Positions 4,771-9,025 of a stretch of 9,025 nucleotides of DNA are shown here, one piece after another. Within the stretch, counting starts at the first letter, position 1. Every line of letters starts with the position of its first letter. Position numbers and translations under genes: made by a program. Under the pieces are notes generated by a model that worked only from the letters and a program-made list of their open reading frames with translations, did no database searches and was not told the origin of the DNA. Source of the stretch: Spirochaetaceae bacterium (GTDB lineage Bacteria > Spirochaetota > Spirochaetia > Treponematales > Breznakiellaceae). The stretch covers positions 1 to 9,025 of the forward strand of contig JAITHF010000128.1 in NCBI GenBank assembly GCA_031280115.1, written 5' to 3'.

Positions 4771-6882
4771 TTATACCTTAAAAGAACCGATAGTTCTTTC
4801 CATAATTTGGATATTGTCATGGGTGTCCTTGGCCAGCTCAAGGACGTTCTCCGCGTTGCCCCTGACCTTCTGCACATGGTCCCCCATGCCGTGAATACTC
4901 CCCTGAATCTCCTCTACAATGCTGGTAAGTTCCTCCATTTCATGCCGGACGTTGTCCATGTGGGAGGTCAGGGTCTGGGAGGTACCCCGCACGTCAGAAG
5001 AGGAGTTGTTTATGGCCGCAAGCTCCGCAAGTATCCGGTTGGACGCGCTCCGCTGTTCGTCCATTGCTTTGTCAATGCGGGCGATAAAGTCCATCGTGGT
5101 CCCTATCTGGCCCGCCACCGCCTCAAAAGACTCCCGGGACTCGGTGAAAGAGGCCGCCGCGGTCTCGATGGACTCGGTAATGGCGGACAGGTTCTGTTTT
5201 ATCGAACCGGACTGGCTGCGGGAGCTTTCCGCAAGGCCCCGTATCTCATCGGCCACCACCGCGAACCCCGCGCCGGCGCTTCCGGCGTGGGCGGCCTCGA
5301 TCGCGGCGTTCATGGCAAGGAGGTTGGTCTTGCCGGCGATTTTCGCGATAGCCCGGTTCGCCTCGTTCAGCGTCTCGGACTCCCGCAGGATATGCTGTAT
5401 CTTCACGTTCACCGCTTCCTGCTTTTCCTTTCCCGAGTCAGCCATAGCCACAAGCGCCCGTATCTGGTCTTTCACCTGCTGGACCGCCTGAGTTACCGAG
5501 TTAATCGTACCCATCATACCCTGGATAGAGGTGGCCGACTGGGTAATCGAGGCGCTCTGGCTCTGGATAAGGGTATTCAGGTTTTCGATGCCCCGGCTTG
5601 CCTGGCCCAGCACTTCGTTGGTGCGGTTCAGGGACAGGCTCTGGTTTTCGGTCTGCTTCTGTATGTCAAGAGACATGGCCATTATCTGCGCGTCCGCTTC
5701 AACGGACTCTTGGGAATGGCTGGTCAGGTCCCGGCCTATCCGCTGGAGGGCGCTTTGCGCGTCTTTGAGCTGGAGGATGAGGGAGCGCAGGCTTTTAATA
5801 AACGTGTTTATGTCCGTAATGATAAGCCCGATTTCATCGTTCCGCTCAAGGGGTATCTGATAGGTAAAATCCGCTTCCCGGGAGATGAGGTTGCTGGCGG
5901 CCTCGGCGGTAAAACGCAGGGGGACTATGACGATATTGCGGAACAGGAGGGAGAACACGCCGAAGAGGAGGATAATCCCGCCGATGAGGATGGGGATAAT
6001 CACCCGGTTGAGGGCGTGGACCCGGTCGTACACCGAAGAGATAGGGAGGCCCAGGGAGATGATGCCCACCCGCGAGCCGGAGGAATCGTTGAGGGGGAAG
6101 TGGATGGCATAGTATTCTATGTCTTTGTCCGTGTAAGCCCCGGCGTAGATGTCCCCGTTTCCCAGCACGGTTTCGGCGATGCTGTTGATAACCGAGCCGG
6201 CGGAGGTGTCAAACGCCGAGGCTGCCGACACCGCGTCAGCGCCGCTTTCACCGGCGGTTTTCGTTTCAACCGTGGTGCCCCGGCGGGCCGTTCCCTGATA
6301 GATGTCGATTTCGCACTGGGTAATCCGTTTAAGGTCCCGCAAGGCTTCGGCGCTTTGGAGGCTGTATTCAAGAATGGCGTATCCTGCAAGCTCATTGAGC
6401 GGGGTATAGAGCGGGGCGGCGGCTATCACTTCCAGGGCCTGGCCCAGAGAGAAGACCCGGGTCATAGGTTTATGGTCTTCGGTGTGCGAGACGATGCTGC
6501 GGTAATAGGTTCTGCCGCTTGTCTCAGGCCCGGCGCTTTGGGAAGCGAGGTTTTCCTCCGGGTCAAGAAAGATAACGCTGTCCACTTCGAGCCCTTTTGC
6601 AAGGGCGTTGAGCCGGGCTTGCAGGTCTTGCGGGGGGGCGTCGTCAAGCCAGGGGCTTGGGGAGCGGGAGAGCCAGGCGATTTTATGTTCCATCATGCGG
6701 GTTTGTTCGTCAATAAAGGCTTGGATAAGGTCGTCTTTCCGGGATAGTTCTTTGCGGAATATGGCTATCGAAGTCTGGAAGGTCATCATGTTGACCGCCA
6801 GAATGATGCCGGCGCCGAAAACGGCGAAGCATATAAAAATGGGAATAGACAGTTTTATACTGAGGGATCCCTTCGTCTTCAT
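4771..6882 (-). CDS. Methyl-accepting chemotaxis protein
   Basis: A 703 aa transmembrane chemoreceptor that signals through CheW and CheA to bias flagellar rotation. TM1 is at about 11-33. Residues 34-292 form an extracytoplasmic sensor, probably of the Cache type: the stretch with CEIDIYQGTARRG (190-202), then VLGNGDIYAGAY (239-250) and FPLNDSSGSRVG (262-273) resembles Cache_3-Cache_2 sensors. TM2 is at 293-316 and HAMP at about 318-370. A long coiled-coil signalling domain follows, with its tip at 518-552 (KTNLLAMNAAIEAAHAG, FAVVADEIRGLAE). GSAGAGF replaces the common GEAGRGF at the tip. No C-terminal CheR-binding pentapeptide is present; the chain ends IGSFKV. An AGGAG lies upstream of the ATG. 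The ligand is unknown. Confidence 0.95.
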   Translation of the reverse strand: MKTKGSLSIKLSIPIFICFAVFGAGIILAVNMMTFQTSIAIFRKELSRKDDLIQAFIDEQTRMMEHKIAWLSRSPSPWLDDAPPQDLQARLNALAKGLEVDSVIFLDPEENLASQSAGPETSGRTYYRSIVSHTEDHKPMTRVFSLGQALEVIAAAPLYTPLNELAGYAILEYSLQSAEALRDLKRITQCEIDIYQGTARRGTTVETKTAGESGADAVSAASAFDTSAGSVINSIAETVLGNGDIYAGAYTDKDIEYYAIHFPLNDSSGSRVGIISLGLPISSVYDRVHALNRVIIPILIGGIILLFGVFSLLFRNIVIVPLRFTAEAASNLISREADFTYQIPLERNDEIGLIITDINTFIKSLRSLILQLKDAQSALQRIGRDLTSHSQESVEADAQIMAMSLDIQKQTENQSLSLNRTNEVLGQASRGIENLNTLIQSQSASITQSATSIQGMMGTINSVTQAVQQVKDQIRALVAMADSGKEKQEAVNVKIQHILRESETLNEANRAIAKIAGKTNLLAMNAAIEAAHAGSAGAGFAVVADEIRGLAESSRSQSGSIKQNLSAITESIETAAASFTESRESFEAVAGQIGTTMDFIARIDKAMDEQRSASNRILAELAAINNSSSDVRGTSQTLTSHMDNVRHEMEELTSIVEEIQGSIHGMGDHVQKVRGNAENVLELAKDTHDNIQIMERTIGSFKV

Positions 6883-6901
6883 GCGGCTCTCTCCTGTGCC
6901 G

Positions 6902-6952
6902 CCGGCCTTCTCACACCCGCCCTCTTCTCCGCAAGAGGTTTTTCTAGGCCGG
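6902..6952. promoter_or_regulatory. Nested stem-loop in the receptor leader
   Basis: Outer arms CCGGCCT (6902-6908) and AGGCCGG (6946-6952) enclose an inner hairpin CCTCTT (6921-6926) / AAGAGG (6933-6938). A competing pair, CACCCG (6914-6919) with CGGGTG (6950-6955), would break the outer stem. On the plus strand the inner hairpin is followed by TTTTT and looks like a weak terminator. On the minus strand it lies 20-70 nt before the receptor start codon, in the probable mRNA leader. Confidence 0.4.
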
Positions 6953-7041
6953 GTGAATTGCGTGAGCCGCGCTCGGTGTTACTTCATCTCCGGCGCCGGG
7001 AGCCAGCATTTCAATAGTATGCCACACATCCTCCCACAGCG

Positions 7042-7119
7042 CAACCCCCTGCGCAGCCGGAGGTTGTTTCACACCCGCAGGGTGTTTCAACGGCACATCG
7101 TACGTCCGCGAGGGTTTGC
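7042..7119 (+). repeat. Two hairpins and a probable decayed copy of the dispersed repeat
   Basis: Hairpin one is CAACC (7042-7046) with GGTTG (7062-7066), plus two inner pairs. Hairpin two is ACACCC (7071-7076), loop GCA, GGGTGT (7080-7085). Hairpin two is followed by TTCAA and, further on, GCGAGGGTTTGC. This is the same order as in the 44 bp unit at 8888-8931 (hairpin, TTCAA, GCGAGGGTTCG). The fixed AATTTTAGTCAC flank is missing. The hairpins lie 72-115 bp downstream of the pfp stop and could help end pfp transcripts. The rest of the 6883-7156 gap shows a 10 bp palindrome, CCGGCGCCGG (6990-6999), but no gene. Confidence 0.5.
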
Positions 7120-7156
7120 GGGTACGCGGCTTCCTTGAAGCGGCGCCTCAACGCGG

Positions 7157-8833
7157 TTAGAAAAACTTTCGGGGCTGCGGCGGATGTTCCAGAGTGAGGG
7201 TTTTCGTGGGCTGGTCGCAGACTTCAGGGGGGCCGTAATACTGAATGGCCCCGGGGTAGAGAAAACTGGTCTTTACCGCCCATTCATCCCGCTGCGCCGC
7301 AAAGGTCCTGAAAGGCGCCCCGTCAAGGTCAACCAGGGCTTTGCGTATCACCGGCTTTCTTGAACCGTGGCGCTGCTCCATGTTCATCATCATCGTAAAG
7401 GGAATACCCCCTGCAACCCACTGGGAAACCGGCGCCACCAGATTCCGCACGCTTGAAAGATACCCGCTCTGGCCGGACGCGATAAGTACAAAGGCGCTCA
7501 ACCCCAAAGCGTACCCGTAATCAGCATCGAAATTGGACGGGAACGCGCACCTCCCCTCGTACCCGAAGAAATGCCCCAGAGCGCTGAACGATCCCCGGTA
7601 CATCCCCTGCTCTTTGAGTTCGGCCAAGCGCCTGCCCGCCATATCCATAAGAAGCTTCTCGGTTTCAATCATCGAGACCTGCACGTTGCCGTGGGGGTCC
7701 CGGTCCATAAGGAGTTCTTTGGCTATCCGCTGGGGAAGGCTCCGCAAAAGCCCGCCTGAAGGGGCGGAAAGTTTGGGCGCCGCGAACTCAAGCTGGTCCG
7801 CAAACGCGTCAAGCCCGTCAAGGGCGTTTTCGTGGGCCGCCATAATATCGTTGAGTTCGGCAATGAGCCGTTTCATCTCAGGGATGAACTCCACCACCCC
7901 TTCAGGGATAAGCACGACCCCGAAGTTTTCTTTATTATCCGCCCGTTTAATAACGGACGCGCAGATGAGGTCAACCACCTGGGAAAGGGACCATTGTTTG
8001 GCTTCCACTTCCTCTGAGATGAGGCACACATTCGGCTGGGTCTGGAGGGCGCACTCAAGGGCGATGTGGCTTGCGGCGCGGCCCATGAGTTTAATGAAAT
8101 GCCAGTATTTCTTCGCGCTGTTCGCGTCCCTCTGGATGTTGCCGATAAGCTCGCTGTAGGTTTTGACCGCCGTATCAAAGCCGAAAGACGCTTCGATGTG
8201 GGTGTTTTTAAGGTCCCCGTCGATGGTTTTGGGGGTGCCGATAACCTGGATGTCCGAGCCGCGCTCAAGAAAATACTCTGCAAGGAGCGCGGCGTTCGTA
8301 TTTGAGTCGTCCCCGCCTATGATGACCACCGCGTTAAGCCCCAGGGCTTTGGCGGTTTCAAGAGACGAGGCGAACTGGGCGGCGGTTTCTATCTTGGTTC
8401 TGCCGGACCCGATAATATCAAAGCCGCCGGTATTCCGGTAGAGGTCGATAACCGCGCCGGTAAGCTCCTTTGAGGCGTTTTCGATAAGCCCGCTGGGCCC
8501 GCCCAGGAAGCCCCGGAGTTTGGAGTCAGCGTTTCCTTTTTTAAGCCCGTCGTACAGGCCGGCTATGACGTTGTGCCCTCCCGGCGCCTGCCCGCCTGAA
8601 AGGATAACCCCCACGTTCAAGGGGCGGCGTATTTGAAGGTTCGAGCCTTTTTCAAAGGTGATGACCGGCTTGCCGTAGGTATGTTTAAAGATTGCTTTCA
8701 GTTCGGCCTGATCCGCCGCGGACTGGGCAGGGGCGCCGAAAACAAGGGAGGCAGCAGCCGCATCCTGGGCCAGACTTTCGGGAAGTTTCGGTATATAGTC
8801 GTAGCGGGCTTTTTGCAGGGCAGATATGTGCAT
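7157..8833 (-). CDS. pfp: Pyrophosphate-dependent phosphofructokinase, long beta-type
   Basis: This cytoplasmic enzyme interconverts fructose 6-phosphate plus PPi and fructose 1,6-bisphosphate plus Pi, so glycolysis can run without spending ATP at this step. The 558 aa length fits the long PPi-PFK group found in plants and spirochetes; short ATP-PFKs have about 320. Motifs: [16 protein letters not shown] (75-90), GGDDSNTNA (173-181), where the second Asp of GGDD marks PPi rather than ATP use, [11 protein letters not shown] (200-210) with catalytic Asp205 and Asp207, [11 protein letters not shown] (250-260), [12 protein letters not shown] (308-319) and [20 protein letters not shown] (420-439). 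GAGG lies about 9 nt before the ATG. It is separated by 274 bp from the receptor gene and probably has its own promoter at 8834-8882. Confidence 0.96.
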   Translation of the reverse strand: MHISALQKARYDYIPKLPESLAQDAAAASLVFGAPAQSAADQAELKAIFKHTYGKPVITFEKGSNLQIRRPLNVGVILSGGQAPGGHNVIAGLYDGLKKGNADSKLRGFLGGPSGLIENASKELTGAVIDLYRNTGGFDIIGSGRTKIETAAQFASSLETAKALGLNAVVIIGGDDSNTNAALLAEYFLERGSDIQVIGTPKTIDGDLKNTHIEASFGFDTAVKTYSELIGNIQRDANSAKKYWHFIKLMGRAASHIALECALQTQPNVCLISEEVEAKQWSLSQVVDLICASVIKRADNKENFGVVLIPEGVVEFIPEMKRLIAELNDIMAAHENALDGLDAFADQLEFAAPKLSAPSGGLLRSLPQRIAKELLMDRDPHGNVQVSMIETEKLLMDMAGRRLAELKEQGMYRGSFSALGHFFGYEGRCAFPSNFDADYGYALGLSAFVLIASGQSGYLSSVRNLVAPVSQWVAGGIPFTMMMNMEQRHGSRKPVIRKALVDLDGAPFRTFAAQRDEWAVKTSFLYPGAIQYYGPPEVCDQPTKTLTLEHPPQPRKFF

Positions 8834-8861
8834 AATTTTTCCTCACAAAAAATAATAAAAA

Positions 8862-8882
8862 TAGTATTTACAGTTAATACTA
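8862..8882. promoter_or_regulatory. Palindromic operator-like site upstream of pfp
   Basis: TAGTATT (8862-8868) and AATACTA (8876-8882) are perfect 7 bp inverted arms around a 7 nt spacer. The 21 bp site is 29 nt before the pfp start, inside an AT-rich stretch (8834-8887) that is the likely promoter. TACTAT (8866-8861, minus strand) and TATTAT (8857-8852) are possible -10 boxes, and no good -35 was found at standard spacing. The position would suit a dimeric repressor. The regulator is unknown. Confidence 0.5.
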
Positions 8883-8887
8883 GCAAA

Positions 8888-9025
8888 CCCCCTGCGGGGG
8901 ATTCAAGTGCTTCCTGCGGTGCGAGGGTTCGCCCCCTGCGGGGGGTTCACGTGCTTCTTGTTGCGATAGGTTTGCAATTTTAGTCACAACCCCGAAGGAT
9001 GCGCCAAAGCGGACGCCGCAGGCGT
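8888..9025 (+). repeat. Dispersed intergenic repeat, tandem two-unit copy
   Basis: Unit 1 (8888-8931, 44 bp) and unit 2 (8932-8974, 43 bp) both begin CCCCC-TGC-GGGGG and continue with an (A/G)TTCA(A/C)GTGCTTC core; unit 2 has one base deleted. The flank CAATTTTAGTCACAACCC (8975-8992) then GAAGGATG follows, with ACGCC-GCA-GGCGT (9013-9025) as a small hairpin at the window edge. Unit 2 plus flank matches the copy at 986-1080 in inverted orientation. The element may continue beyond the window. No gene is visible between 8834 and 9025. Confidence 0.85.

Noticed and set aside
4762..6747. A 661-codon open frame on the plus strand opposite the chemoreceptor gene
   Set aside because: It is antisense to a convincing receptor. 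Its composition (many Gly, His, Arg, Val) is typical of the mirror frame of a GC-rich gene; it has no recognisable domain and no placed ribosome binding site.
6921..6943. CCTCTT/AAGAGG hairpin with TTTTT as a plus-strand terminator
   Set aside because: No plus-strand gene ends nearby; the last one stops at 4020. It is better treated as leader structure of the minus-strand receptor gene.
6608..7138. A 176-codon plus-strand open frame crossing the receptor start and the intergenic region
   Set aside because: Its first half is antisense to the receptor and the rest runs through hairpins. Composition is not protein-like and no clear ribosome site is seen.
6883..7156. A possible tRNA or small RNA gene in the 274 bp gap
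   Set aside because: No tRNA T-loop or anticodon pattern was found on either strand; only hairpins and a decayed repeat are supported.
7533..8159. A 208-codon open frame on the plus strand inside pfp
   Set aside because: It lies fully opposite conserved PPi-PFK motifs and shows no domain of its own.
8888..8974. The two tandem units as the start of a CRISPR array
   Set aside because: The units are directly adjacent with no spacers between them, they differ from each other, and an inverted single copy lies elsewhere in the window.

Overview
This window looks like chromosomal DNA of a GC-rich bacterium, most likely a spirochete of the Treponema group. The lineage is an inference from three things. 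One is a long (558 aa) pyrophosphate-dependent phosphofructokinase of the kind spirochetes use. Another is a TsaD whose N-terminus (ETSCDEC) resembles spirochete orthologues. The third is a methyl-accepting chemotaxis protein beside spirochete-style hypothetical genes. No phage, transposase, CRISPR, rRNA or tRNA gene was recognised.

Layout, left to right. A hypothetical protein gene (103-921, +) converges on uppP (1081-1857, -), the undecaprenyl-diphosphate phosphatase. The 159 bp between them is filled by hairpins and one copy of a dispersed intergenic repeat. A short divergent promoter region follows. It drives a two-gene rightward operon: a membrane-anchored divergent polysaccharide deacetylase with a Pro/Ala-rich stalk (1953-2987), and tsaD (2968-4020), which overlaps it by 20 bp. 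tsaD converges on a leftward exported hypothetical protein (4017-4730), and the two genes share a single CTAG as both stop codons. Upstream of that gene on the minus strand are a chemotaxis receptor (4771-6882), a structured 274 bp intergenic region, and pfp (7157-8833). The right edge (8834-9025) holds the AT-rich pfp promoter with a palindromic operator-like site, then a second, longer copy of the dispersed repeat in inverted orientation.

The genes are mostly housekeeping: lipid-carrier recycling for cell-wall synthesis (uppP), a periplasmic deacetylase-like protein, tRNA t6A modification (tsaD), chemosensing (MCP) and PPi-based glycolysis (pfp). The least explained content is between the genes. 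A repeat built of 43-44 bp units, each opening with a C5-NNN-G5 hairpin and ending in a fixed flank, occurs once at 986-1080, as a tandem double at 8888-9025, and probably in decayed form at 7071-7119. Other notable points are the nested alternative stem-loops in the receptor leader and the 21 bp palindrome in front of pfp. No clear new enzymatic or defence system is visible; the repeat family is the best candidate for something undescribed.
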